Shown in pieces: positions 32,942 through 40,479 of a DNA stretch of 64,000 nucleotides. Position numbers and translations under genes: made by a program. Position 1 is the first letter of the stretch. Each line of letters begins with the position of its first letter. The notes below the pieces were generated by a model. It was not told the DNA's origin. It saw only the letters and a program-made list of their open reading frames with translations, and did no database searches. The DNA lies in NCBI RefSeq assembly GCF_016741935.1, contig NZ_JAERRG010000003.1:372001-436000 (forward strand), given 5' to 3'. This DNA is from Streptomyces endocoffeicus. Lineage in GTDB: Bacteria; Actinomycetota; Actinomycetes; Streptomycetales; Streptomycetaceae.

Positions 32942-33886
32942 TCAGGGACGGCCGTCGGCGTCGCACTTGACGATCACATTGATGCAGTCACGCACCCGCC
33001 GGGCCATCTCGTCCTCGGGCCAGGCGTTGAAGAAGTCACCGTGCATGGTGTACCCGGCGCCCGACGCCAGCTTGAGTCGCGCGGGGTCGCCGTTGACCGG
33101 GTAGCGGAGTACCTGGCGCAGCTTCGGCACGGCCACCGGGTGGGTCGCCGGGCACTGGCCACCGACCGGGTATGCCATGTGGCTCTTGTGGTCGGGGGAG
33201 TCCAGGTCCTTCCCGTTCCAGCACTGGGGGAAGTCGAGGTAGGACTCCAGCATCGAGTCGGACGGGCAGTTCACGAAGTCCTTGGAGGGGTTGACCTCTC
33301 CGTGGTGCAGGCACGACCAGCGTGCGATGGACGTGGGGTCGCCGACCCCGGTGGCCTTGGCGTTGCCCGCCACGATCCGCAGTCCCTGGGGGAGCGGCTT
33401 GATGGTCGCGATCACATCGTCGTGCACGCCTTCACCGAGGTAGTAGAAGGTGGTGCCGGTGGGCTCGATCTCCTTGCCGTCGGCATAGAGGGTGGGGGTC
33501 CAGTACGACGACAGGTCGGTGGTCGGGCTGCAACTGGTCCGGCCCCGCTTCAGGGCGGCCAGATCGGTGTGTGCGTTGGTCGAGTCGTTGCCGAAGAAGC
33601 TGTGCATATGGGACGCGCCGGGGAGCCCCGGGAACACGATCGGGTCGTCCGGCAGCCGATGGGTGAACGGGCACTCGGCGACGAACTCCGCGACGCGCAC
33701 CGGTGCTTCGGCGCTCCGCGGACTCGACGCGGCCTTGTCGGCGGCGCGGAGATCGGCCCGCGCACTGGCCGAGCCGGTGGACAGCATGGACAGGATGAGG
33801 GCGACGGCGGCGAGGACGACACCCGGACCTCGCCGGCGGCCGAGGACGCGCCGTAACGGCGGGAAGCGCGGGGGTGTAGGCGACAT
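32942..33886 (-). CDS. Secreted DUF1996 protein
   Basis: A 314-residue predicted exported protein. The N-terminus is basic then hydrophobic (GPGVVLAAVALILSMLSTGS), a signal peptide. The DUF1996 core is plain: ECPFTHRLPDDPIVFPGLPG, SHMHSFFGND, SSYWTPTLYADG, GEVNPSKDFVNCPSDS and GQCPATHPVAVPKL. The family is secreted and shared with fungi; its chemistry is not established, though conserved His and Cys suggest a metal site. The ATG at 33886 has AAAGGAGAG upstream. A LacI-type palindrome lies about 80 bp upstream. Confidence 0.88.
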   Translation of the reverse strand: MSPTPPRFPPLRRVLGRRRGPGVVLAAVALILSMLSTGSASARADLRAADKAASSPRSAEAPVRVAEFVAECPFTHRLPDDPIVFPGLPGASHMHSFFGNDSTNAHTDLAALKRGRTSCSPTTDLSSYWTPTLYADGKEIEPTGTTFYYLGEGVHDDVIATIKPLPQGLRIVAGNAKATGVGDPTSIARWSCLHHGEVNPSKDFVNCPSDSMLESYLDFPQCWNGKDLDSPDHKSHMAYPVGGQCPATHPVAVPKLRQVLRYPVNGDPARLKLASGAGYTMHGDFFNAWPEDEMARRVRDCINVIVKCDADGRP

Positions 33887-33967
33887 GACTCTCCTTTCCG
33901 TGCGCACACGGGAAGAGCGGAAGAGCGGGAGAGGCAGCCCAGCGGTGTGGTCACGCGGGGCCGTCGA

Positions 33968-34019
33968 GAGAGCGCTCTCACAGAGCGTTGCTGCGGACGT
34001 TAAAGGTGACTCAGGTCAC
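33968..34019. promoter_or_regulatory. LacI-like palindrome and GTGAC-N4-GTCAC repeat
   Basis: GAGAGCGCTCTC (33968-33979) is a perfect 12-bp palindrome with the central CG typical of LacI-family operators; Streptomyces sites of the TGGGAGCGCTCCCA kind are close in form. GTGACTCAGGTCAC (34006-34019) is a second inverted repeat. Both lie upstream of the DUF1996 gene, which suggests sugar-dependent control. Confidence 0.5.
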
Positions 34020-34078
34020 TGTCAAGAGTCCGCGGCAACGACGAGTCCGCTGCCGCTTTCGAGCCGGTGGAGTGCCGG

Positions 34079-34636
34079 TCAGTCCGTGGCGTTCCGGTCG
34101 TGCGTGGCGTCGGGCCCGGTCCGCTCGGCCGCGAGCAGGTGGATGAGCAGCAGCACGATCCCGGAGATCAGGAAGACGCGGGTGGCGGCCTCCAGTCCGT
34201 TCCACGTCTTGGACTGCCACATGGCGAACCACTCGCCACCGATGGCGATGAACCCGGCGCCGAACAGCAGCATCAGCATCAACAGCCCCACGGTGCTGGC
34301 CTGCCGGGCACGGCGGACGCTGCCCCCGCGCAGTCCCGCGCCCCACATGGCCGTCGCGGCGATGAGGACGAGGGCGGCGATGCTCTCCCAGACGATGATG
34401 GCGACGTAGGCGGTGTCCTGGAGAGCGGTGGACTTGATGGCCCGCCACATCAGGTCGTCGTCCTTGAACGTGGTGTCCATCGCCAGGACATGGCGGACGA
34501 ATTGCTGATTGGTGTCGAAGTCGGTGATGTTGCCGAAGGCGACAAGCGCGATGTACAGGGCGATCGTCCCGGTGAGCACCGCCGAGACGGCGGAGTAGGT
34601 GCGAAGGGAACGTATTCTGCCGGCCGGCTCGCTCAC
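34079..34636 (-). CDS. DUF2165 small integral membrane protein
   Basis: A 185-residue membrane protein with four hydrophobic segments (VSAVLTGTIALYIALVAFGN, YVAIIVWESIAALVLIAATA, STVGLLMLMLLFGAGFIAIG and the ISGIVLLLIHLLAA end). The motifs NITDFDTNQQFVRHVLAMDT, DTAYVAIIVWE and GGEWFAMWQS are those of DUF2165. The GTG at 34636 (VSEPAGRIRS) is preferred over an ATG at 34792, since the extra residues look non-coding and overlap the ECF41 promoter. It is divergent from the decarboxylase-ECF41 pair. Function unknown. Confidence 0.85.
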   Translation of the reverse strand: MSEPAGRIRSLRTYSAVSAVLTGTIALYIALVAFGNITDFDTNQQFVRHVLAMDTTFKDDDLMWRAIKSTALQDTAYVAIIVWESIAALVLIAATAMWGAGLRGGSVRRARQASTVGLLMLMLLFGAGFIAIGGEWFAMWQSKTWNGLEAATRVFLISGIVLLLIHLLAAERTGPDATHDRNATD

Positions 34637-34743
34637 GATGACTCTGTCTCCCCGTTGTATTCCGTTGATCGGACCGAGCCGTAGCGTACAACTGTTTGGC
34701 CCGGTGGGCCCGTTGGCGGGGAGACGCAGATCACATGCGTCCA

Positions 34744-34770
34744 TGTCACAGGAGGTCGGGCCACCTCGTC
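34744..34770 (+). promoter_or_regulatory. ECF41-type promoter TGTCACA-N16-CGTC
   Basis: TGTCACA (34744-34750) and CGTC (34767-34770) are separated by 16 bases, matching the promoter described for ECF41 sigma factors. It lies 40 bp before the ATG of the carboxymuconolactone decarboxylase gene, whose downstream neighbour encodes an ECF41 factor. The arrangement implies autoregulation of the two-gene unit. Confidence 0.85.
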
Positions 34771-34809
34771 TCAGGGGTGTAGCCACTGACAACCACCGAG
34801 GAGCACACC

Positions 34810-35283
34810 ATGGACGCGCGACTGAACTACTTCGCCGACCCGACCGCGGGCAAGATCCTCAAGCCCATCATGGCGGCGGGCAAGGCGGTCAAGGAATCGC
34901 CGCTGCCGCCCGCCACACAGGAGCTGGTGGCGCTGCGTGTGAGCCAGATCAACGGCTGCGCCGTCTGCCTCGACATGCACACCAAGGAGGCCGCCGCGGC
35001 CGGTGAGACCGCGGTGCGGCTGAACCTGGTGGCGGCATGGCGGGAGGCCACGGTCTTCACCGACGCCGAGCGTGCCGCGCTGGAGCTGGCGGAGGCGGGG
35101 ACCCGGGTGGCGGACGCGGCCGGCGGCGTCGGCGACGACGTGTGGGCGAACGCCGCCGAGCACTACGACGAGGAGCAGCTCACCGCCCTGGTGATCCTGG
35201 TCTCGTTCATGAACATGGTGAACCGGCTGAATGCCATCACCCGGCAGCCGGCGGGCGACTACCAGGTCGGGCAGTTCCACTGA
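34810..35283 (+). CDS. Carboxymuconolactone decarboxylase/AhpD-like protein
   Basis: A 157-residue helical protein of the CMD family. It has the redox CxxC and distal His, C50, C53 and H57 (NGCAVCLDMH), which make an AhpD-like peroxidase or disulfide role more likely than decarboxylation. The ATG at 34810 follows GAGGAG closely. The ECF41 gene starts 38 bp downstream, and CMD-family proteins are the standard genomic partners (COE genes) of ECF41 factors. Its promoter carries the ECF41 consensus, so its expression probably depends on that sigma factor. Confidence 0.92.
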   Translation: MDARLNYFADPTAGKILKPIMAAGKAVKESPLPPATQELVALRVSQINGCAVCLDMHTKEAAAAGETAVRLNLVAAWREATVFTDAERAALELAEAGTRVADAAGGVGDDVWANAAEHYDEEQLTALVILVSFMNMVNRLNAITRQPAGDYQVGQFH

Positions 35284-35321
35284 CCGGTATCGGCAACGGG
35301 TCCAGGGGGAGAGGAATCCGC

Positions 35322-36245
35322 GTGAGCGAGGTCGAGGAGTTCGAGGAGCTGCGGCCGCTGCTGTTCTCGATCGCCTACCGGATCCTGGGCAGTGTGAGCG
35401 AGGCCGAGGACGCGGTGCAGGAAACGTGGCTGCGCTTCGACCGCTCGGCCACCCGGCCCGCGTCCACCAAGGCGTATCTGTCGGCCACGGTGACCCGCAT
35501 CTCGATCGATGTGCTGCGCTCCGCGCGGGTGCGACGGGAGGAATACGTGGGCCCGTGGTTTCCCGAGCCGCTGCTCAGCGATCCGTATCAGGATCCGGCC
35601 CGCGCGGTGGAGCTGGCCGACTCGGTGTCGATGGCGGCGCTGCTGCTCCTGGAGCGGCTCAGTCCGCTGGAGCGGGCGGTGTTCGTGCTGCGGGAGGTGT
35701 TCGCCTTCGGATTCGACGAGATCGCCACGGCGGTGGGGCGGTCGGAGGCGGCGTGCCGGCAGCTGCTGGTGCGGGCGCGGCGCCATATGGAAGCCGGGCG
35801 GCCGCGGTTCGCCGCGGACCGGCGGGAGCGGCAGGAACTGGCCACGCGGTTCTTCGACGCGCTGAAGGACGGCGATGTGGGCGGGCTGCGGAAGCTGCTG
35901 GCCGCCGATGTGCAACTGGTGGGGGACGGCGGCGGCAAGGCCCCGCAGCTGGCCAGGGCCGTCATGGGCGCGGAGAACGTGGCGCGGCTGCTGGGCGGGG
36001 TCTTCCCCTGGCTGCTGCGGATCGATGCGTCGTTGCGGCCGCACGAGGTCAACGGCCAGCCCGGTGCGATCCTCCGCGACCGGGACGGCAAGGTGCTCCA
36101 CACCCTGGTCCTCGATGTGCTCGACGGGCAGATCCAGACCATTCGCACGGTGGTCAACCCCGACAAGCTGGGCCACCTCGGGCCGGTCGGCGACGCCTGG
36201 GCCGTGGACCGCGAGGTGAAGCGGGCCCGTCGGCGGCCGAACTGA
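35322..36245 (+). CDS. ECF41 (SigJ-type) RNA polymerase sigma factor
   Basis: A 307-residue extracytoplasmic-function sigma factor. Region 2 is FEELRPLLFSIAYRILGSVS through SEAEDAVQETWLRFD; region 4 is LSPLERAVFVLREVFAFGFD with EIATAVGRSEAACRQLLVRA. A C-terminal SnoaL/NTF2-like domain (about 185-300, FFDALKDGDVGGLRKLLAAD) replaces a separate anti-sigma factor, as in ECF41. The GTG at 35322 follows GAGAGGA; no ATG fits. The gene forms a unit with the CMD gene, whose promoter matches the ECF41 motif. The inducing signal is unknown for the family. Confidence 0.93.
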   Translation: MSEVEEFEELRPLLFSIAYRILGSVSEAEDAVQETWLRFDRSATRPASTKAYLSATVTRISIDVLRSARVRREEYVGPWFPEPLLSDPYQDPARAVELADSVSMAALLLLERLSPLERAVFVLREVFAFGFDEIATAVGRSEAACRQLLVRARRHMEAGRPRFAADRRERQELATRFFDALKDGDVGGLRKLLAADVQLVGDGGGKAPQLARAVMGAENVARLLGGVFPWLLRIDASLRPHEVNGQPGAILRDRDGKVLHTLVLDVLDGQIQTIRTVVNPDKLGHLGPVGDAWAVDREVKRARRRPN

Positions 36246-36289
36246 CCGTGGGACGCGAGCGTTCGACGCTCTTGGTAGTCTCGGGGAGC

Positions 36290-36478
36290 CAGTCGTGCCA
36301 CATCCGAGGCCAGGGAATCCGGTGTGAATCCGGAGCTGACGCGCAGCGGTGAGGGGGACGGGCGGGGCATGTGACACCACTGGGAGGAGTCCGTGGCGGC
36401 CGTGGGGCCGTCGCGAACGAGCACCGGGAAGGAGCCCCGTCCGGACGAGCCCGAGTCCGAAGACCTGCTGGCACCTCC
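36290..36478 (+). ncRNA. Cobalamin riboswitch
   Basis: The leader has the conserved cobalamin aptamer blocks: AGGGAATCCGGTGTGAATC then CGGAGCTGACGCGCAGCGGT (about 36312-36350), and the B12-box end CGAGTCCGAAGACCTGC (about 36452-36468). GTGCC (36295-36299) can pair with GGCAC (36470-36474) to close the P1 stem. It precedes a substrate-binding protein, FecCD permease and ATPase operon by about 70 bp, so that operon should be shut when cobalamin is plentiful. The rest of 36246-36546 holds no gene. Confidence 0.9.
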
Positions 36479-36546
36479 GCGCCCGGTGCGCGGGGGACGT
36501 CCGTAGGCCAGGCTCCGCGTACGAGCCCCGACCACCGAGGCTGCCC

Positions 36547-37587
36547 GTGCTCCGCTCCGCCCGCCGTACCGCGGCGTTCCTGCTCGCCCCCGCCCTGCTG
36601 CTCACCGCGTGCGGTGGCTCCGGCCATGACGACGCGGCCGCCGGAAAGCCCGCCGGTTCGGGCTATCCGCGCACGATCGACAACTGCGGCCACAAGACCA
36701 CCTTGAAGTCCGCCCCGAAACGGGCCCTCTCGCTCAACCAGGGCACCACGGAGATCCTGCTCTCGCTCGGCCTCGCCGACCGCATGGTGGCCACCGCCAC
36801 CTGGACCGACCCGGTGATGAAGGGCCTGGAGAAGGCCAATGCCACGGTGGAGCGTCTGGCCGACAACGCGCCGTCCTTCGAGAAGTCCCTGGACACCGAA
36901 CCCGACTTCGTCACCGCCTCGTTCGTCTCCACTCTCGGCAAGGGCGGCGTGGCCACCCGCGAACAGTTCGAGAAGCTGGGCGTGCCCACGTATGTCTCGC
37001 CGTCCGACTGCGCGGCGGGCAGGGACACCGACAGCGGCGGCGACGGCTCCCGCGGCAAGCCCCTCACCCTCGATGTGGTGTACGGCGAGATACGCGACCT
37101 GGCCCACGCGTTCGGTATCGACGAGCGCGGCGAGAGGCTCGTCGCGCGGCTGAAGGAGCGCGTTCGCAAGGCCACGGACGGACTGGACGCCTCCGGTGTC
37201 TCCCTCATGTACTGGTTCGCCAACTCCCAGTCGCCCTACCTCGCCGGCTGCTGTGGCGCGCCGGGCGCCATCACCCGGGCCGTCGGGGCGGAGAACGCCT
37301 TCTCCGACACCCACGACGAGTGGCCGCAGATCAACTGGGAGACCGTGGCCGACCGCGACCCGGACGTCATCGTCCTCGGCGATCTCACGCGCAAGCAGCA
37401 GACCGCGGAGACCGCCGAGGCGAAGGTGCGTTTCCTCGAGACCAACGCCGCCACCCGCAATCTCACCGCGGTGAAGGAGAAGCGGTACATCCTGCTGAGC
37501 GGGCAGGCCATGAACCCGTCCATCCGCACGGTCGAAGGGGTGGAACAGGTCGCCGCCGGGCTGCGCGACTTCGGGCTCGCCAAGTGA
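36547..37587 (+). CDS. ABC transporter substrate-binding lipoprotein, probably for cobalamin or precursor
   Basis: A 346-residue periplasmic-binding-type lipoprotein of the BtuF/FhuD class. The N-terminus LRSARRTAAFLLAPALLLTA leads to lipobox Cys 22 (LTACGGS). SAPKRALSLNQGTTEILLSL and a second lobe with PDVIVLGDLTRKQQ and EGVEQVAAGLRDFG are typical. The GTG at 36547 is the only start that gives a proper lipoprotein signal; the longer frame covers the riboswitch. Control by a cobalamin riboswitch and the FecCD-type partners point to corrinoid uptake. Cys pairs such as AGCCGAPG are unusual. Confidence 0.9.
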   Translation: MLRSARRTAAFLLAPALLLTACGGSGHDDAAAGKPAGSGYPRTIDNCGHKTTLKSAPKRALSLNQGTTEILLSLGLADRMVATATWTDPVMKGLEKANATVERLADNAPSFEKSLDTEPDFVTASFVSTLGKGGVATREQFEKLGVPTYVSPSDCAAGRDTDSGGDGSRGKPLTLDVVYGEIRDLAHAFGIDERGERLVARLKERVRKATDGLDASGVSLMYWFANSQSPYLAGCCGAPGAITRAVGAENAFSDTHDEWPQINWETVADRDPDVIVLGDLTRKQQTAETAEAKVRFLETNAATRNLTAVKEKRYILLSGQAMNPSIRTVEGVEQVAAGLRDFGLAK

Positions 37588-38672
37588 GTACGCGCCAAGT
37601 GAATACGCGCCATGTGAGCACCCGCCGCGTGAGCGACCGTGACCTGGGCACCCGCCGCGTGAGCACCCGCCTCCTGCTGCTGATCGTGGGAGGGCTGGCC
37701 GCGCTGCTCGCGTCGGTCGCGTTCGCGGTGACCATCGGCCCGGCCGACATCTCCACGGCCGACGTATGGGCGGCGGTCACCGCCCATCTCGGCCTGGGGG
37801 AGAGCACCTTGCCGCCGCTTCGGGACGGCATCGTGTGGAACCTGCGCATGCCGCGCACACTGCTCGCCGCCGTGTGCGGGGCGGGCCTCGCCCTCTGCGG
37901 GGCCGTGATGCAGTCCCTGCTGCGCAATCCACTGGCCGATCCCTTCGTGCTCGGGGTGTCCTCGGGTGCCTCCACCGGCGCCGTCACCGTGGTCGTGCTC
38001 GGCGTGGGCGGCGGGGCCGTGTCCCTGTCGGCGGGCGCGTTCACCGGTGCGCTGCTGTCGTTCGGCCTGGTGCTGGTGCTCAGCCACACTCTCGGTGGCA
38101 GCACCGACCGCGTGGTGCTGTCCGGAGTGGCCGCCATGCAGCTGTTCTCCGCGCTGACCTCGTTCATCGTCCTCACCTCCGCGGACGCCGACACCACCCG
38201 GGCCGTGCTGTTCTGGCTCCTCGGCTCGCTCACCGGCGCCGGGTGGGGCGATGTGCTGCTGTGTACCGCCGTCCTGGCCGCCGTCCTCGTGGTCTGCCTC
38301 GGCTACGCCCGCACCCTGGACGCGTTCGCCTTCGGGGAGGAGGCCGCGGCGGCGCTCGGTGTCCGGGTGGCCCGTACCCGTCTCGTCCTGCTGTGCGCGA
38401 CCGCGCTGCTCACCGCGACCCTGGTCAGCTCCGCCGGGGCCATCGGCTTCGTCGGCCTGGTCCTCCCGCATGCCACCCGCGCCCTCACCGGCCCCGGCCA
38501 CGCCCGTCTGCTGCCGGTCACCGCACTGGCCGGGGCCATCTTCCTGGTGTGGGTGGACACCGCCGCCCGCACCGTCATCGACCCCCAGGAGGTCCCGGTG
38601 GGCGTGGTGACGTCCCTCATCGGCGTACCGGCCTTCGTCGCGGTGCTCTACCGCGGCCGGAGGAAGACATGA
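37584..38672 (+). CDS. FecCD-family ABC permease with N-terminal pentapeptide repeat
   Basis: A 362-residue permease with about ten hydrophobic segments. Family motifs are LRMPRTLLAAVCGAGLALCG, MQSLLRNPLADPFVLGVSSG, GFVGLVLPHATRAL and PVGVVTSLIGVPAF. The GTG at 37584 overlaps the TGA of the binding-protein gene (GTGA). Translation from there gives a V-S/N-T-R-x repeat encoded by 15-bp DNA repeats (37584-37673) with six in-frame GTG codons, so the true start may be any of them. It is coupled by ATGA to the ATPase gene. Substrate inferred as cobalamin from the riboswitch. Confidence 0.9.
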   Translation: MSTRQVNTRHVSTRRVSDRDLGTRRVSTRLLLLIVGGLAALLASVAFAVTIGPADISTADVWAAVTAHLGLGESTLPPLRDGIVWNLRMPRTLLAAVCGAGLALCGAVMQSLLRNPLADPFVLGVSSGASTGAVTVVVLGVGGGAVSLSAGAFTGALLSFGLVLVLSHTLGGSTDRVVLSGVAAMQLFSALTSFIVLTSADADTTRAVLFWLLGSLTGAGWGDVLLCTAVLAAVLVVCLGYARTLDAFAFGEEAAAALGVRVARTRLVLLCATALLTATLVSSAGAIGFVGLVLPHATRALTGPGHARLLPVTALAGAIFLVWVDTAARTVIDPQEVPVGVVTSLIGVPAFVAVLYRGRRKT

Positions 38673-39499
38673 CCGACTCCACCGCGGAAACCCCTGGGCT
38701 GGAGTCCGCCGCCACCCCGGAAGCGGCCTCCGGGCTCCGCGCCGACCGCGTCAGTCGCCGCACCGACGGCCGGCTGATCGTCGACGGCATCACCCTCACC
38801 CTGCGCCCCGGCGAGACGGTGGGCCTGCTCGGCCCCAACGGCTCCGGGAAATCAACCTTGTTGCGGCTGCTCGCCGGGATCCTCGCCCCCTCCGCCGGAG
38901 TGGTCACCCTGGACGGCCGCCCCCTGCCACAGGTCGGCCGCCGCGCCACGGCGCGCCGCATCGCCACCGTCGAACAGCACGCCCACACCCAGACCGAGCT
39001 GACCGTCCGCGAGGTGGTGGCCCTCGGCCGTATCCCGCACCGGCGCGCCTGGGCGTCGGCCTCCGCCGTGGACACCCGGGCCGTCGACGCGGCCCTGGAG
39101 CGCAGCGGACTGACCGACCGGGCCGGTCAGTCGTGGCACACCCTCTCCGGTGGCGAGCGCCAGCGCACCCAGATCGCCCGGGCCCTCGCCCAGGAACCGC
39201 GCGAGCTCCTGCTCGACGAGCCGACCAACCACCTCGACATCCAGCACCAGCTCGATCTGCTCGACCTCGTCGTCAGCCTGCCGATCGCCGCCGTGATCGC
39301 CCTCCACGACCTCAACCTCGCCGCGATGTACTGCGACCGCCTGCTCGTCCTCCGCGAGGGACGCGTCGTGGCCGAAGGCGCTCCCGGCGATGTGCTGACG
39401 CCGTCCTTGATCAAGCGGGTCTACGACGTCCAGGCCGATGTCACCCACGATCCGGGCCACCCGGTCATCCGCTTCCTGCGCAGGACGGCGAAGCCGTAG
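38669..39499 (+). CDS. ABC transporter ATP-binding protein (FecE/BtuD type)
   Basis: A 276-residue ATPase that drives the FecCD-type importer. Walker A is GPNGSGKST (near residue 54), the Q-loop region is TVEQHAHTQTELTVREVVAL, the signature is LSGGERQRTQIARALA, Walker B with the D-loop is LLLDEPTNHLD, and the switch His is in ALHDLNLAA. The ATG at 38669 overlaps the permease stop (ATGA). About 20 Ala/Glu/Thr-rich residues precede the domain. It ends the riboswitch-controlled operon. Confidence 0.93.
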   Translation: MTDSTAETPGLESAATPEAASGLRADRVSRRTDGRLIVDGITLTLRPGETVGLLGPNGSGKSTLLRLLAGILAPSAGVVTLDGRPLPQVGRRATARRIATVEQHAHTQTELTVREVVALGRIPHRRAWASASAVDTRAVDAALERSGLTDRAGQSWHTLSGGERQRTQIARALAQEPRELLLDEPTNHLDIQHQLDLLDLVVSLPIAAVIALHDLNLAAMYCDRLLVLREGRVVAEGAPGDVLTPSLIKRVYDVQADVTHDPGHPVIRFLRRTAKP

Positions 39500-39547
39500 G
39501 ACCCGGTCATAGAAGCCGTGAGATCCAAGCCCGTGTTGCGCGAGAGT

Positions 39548-39581
39548 GACGACACCTGCTAATCATTTAACACGTGTCGTC
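39548..39581. promoter_or_regulatory. 8-bp-arm inverted repeat upstream of 39599
   Basis: GACGACAC (39548-39555) and GTGTCGTC (39574-39581) are perfect inverted repeats separated by 18 bases, in a relatively AT-rich stretch (TAATCATTTAA) 18 bp before the next gene. ACACGTGT at 39570-39577 is itself palindromic. It is a candidate operator for the following group, which includes a CGNR-type DNA-binding protein. Confidence 0.5.
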
Positions 39582-39598
39582 GCGGAGGAGGGCGGGCC

Positions 39599-40084
39599 AT
39601 GAGTGCGCAACAGGGATCGGTCGTGCTCCGGCGGCCGCATCGCCCTCGGGCCATCGGCTTCCTGGGCCTGGAGACGGTCGGTGGATGGGCCGTGAAGGTG
39701 TACGGCATCAGCGCGTGGACCGATGTGCCGCGTCCCGCGCTGGTGGCCGCGACCGTGGAGACCGCGGCCTCGGTGCTGCCCAGCCCCGCTCGGACGGGCA
39801 GCCGCCATGGCATCGGGTTCGCCGTCGCGCATGACGCGGCCGACCGCTGTTTCGCGCTGGTGGACTGGTGGCACGGGGAGAACGAGATCCATCAGCGGCT
39901 GTTCTCGGCGCCCCTGGAGCAGCCGGACGCGCTGACGCCGCACCCCGGTGAGGCCATCGGCTGCGTCTGGGAGCTGGCCGTCACCGACTTCGAACGCCGG
40001 GCATGGCTGCGCCATGTGCTCGCTAACCCCGACGGCCCGGACACGGATGCCTATCTCACCGCACGCTTCGCGGGAAGGGTCTAG
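39599..40084 (+). CDS. Hypothetical protein
   Basis: A 161-residue protein that I do not recognise. The ATG at 39599 has GGAGGAGGGCGGG just upstream. No signal peptide or membrane segment is visible. Features include RPRAIGFLGLETVGGWAVKV, GSRHGIGFAVAHDAADRCFA, LVDWWHGENEIHQRLFSA and IGCVWELAVTDFERRAWLRH; the mix of strands and Trp/His suggests a compact globular domain. Its stop lies 2 bp before the next ATG (40087), so it is in an operon with the NTF2-like and CGNR genes. Codon use matches its neighbours. Confidence 0.8.
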   Translation: MSAQQGSVVLRRPHRPRAIGFLGLETVGGWAVKVYGISAWTDVPRPALVAATVETAASVLPSPARTGSRHGIGFAVAHDAADRCFALVDWWHGENEIHQRLFSAPLEQPDALTPHPGEAIGCVWELAVTDFERRAWLRHVLANPDGPDTDAYLTARFAGRV

Positions 40085-40086
40085 TC

Positions 40087-40479
40087 ATGGCGATGACACC
40101 GGAACGGCTGGCAGGCTTCGGCGAGGCATGGCGGCGGAAGGATCTCGACCTGCTGATGGAGTTCATGACGGACGACTGCGTGTTCCGCGCGTCCGTCGGC
40201 CCGGAGCCGGGCATGACCTTCCGTGGACGGGCCGAAGTGCGCAAGGGGTTCGAGCTGATGCTCGCCTACGACGCGGGGCTCGAATCGCGGCCCGGCGGGG
40301 TGGCCTTCATCGCCGGGAACCGGGGCGCTTCCCAGTGGTCCTACACCGGTACCGACGCCGATGGCCAGGTCCACGAGGTGCACGGCTGCGACATGTTCGA
40401 GTTCGACGGCGATCGGATCCGGGTGAAGGATGCCTACCGGCGCGTGCACGGAGACATCGGTCATGCTGCCACCGACTAG
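40087..40479 (+). CDS. SnoaL/NTF2-like protein
   Basis: A 130-residue alpha+beta barrel protein of the NTF2/SnoaL-like superfamily. It is recognised from FGEAWRRKDLDLLMEFMTDD, CVFRASVGPEPGMTFRGRAE and CDMFEFDGDRIRVKDAYRRV. Such domains bind or isomerise small hydrophobic ligands. It is tightly packed behind the hypothetical gene (2 bp) and overlaps the CGNR gene (which starts at 40463), so translation is probably coupled. The ligand cannot be told. Confidence 0.88.
   Translation: MAMTPERLAGFGEAWRRKDLDLLMEFMTDDCVFRASVGPEPGMTFRGRAEVRKGFELMLAYDAGLESRPGGVAFIAGNRGASQWSYTGTDADGQVHEVHGCDMFEFDGDRIRVKDAYRRVHGDIGHAATD

Noticed and set aside
34637..34792. ATG at 34792 as start of the DUF2165 gene
   Set aside because: The extra 52 residues are not membrane-like and overlap the divergent ECF41 promoter; the GTG at 34636 fits the family length better.
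36349..36546. N-terminal extension of the substrate-binding protein
   Set aside because: It overlaps the cobalamin riboswitch and would bury the lipoprotein signal inside the protein.
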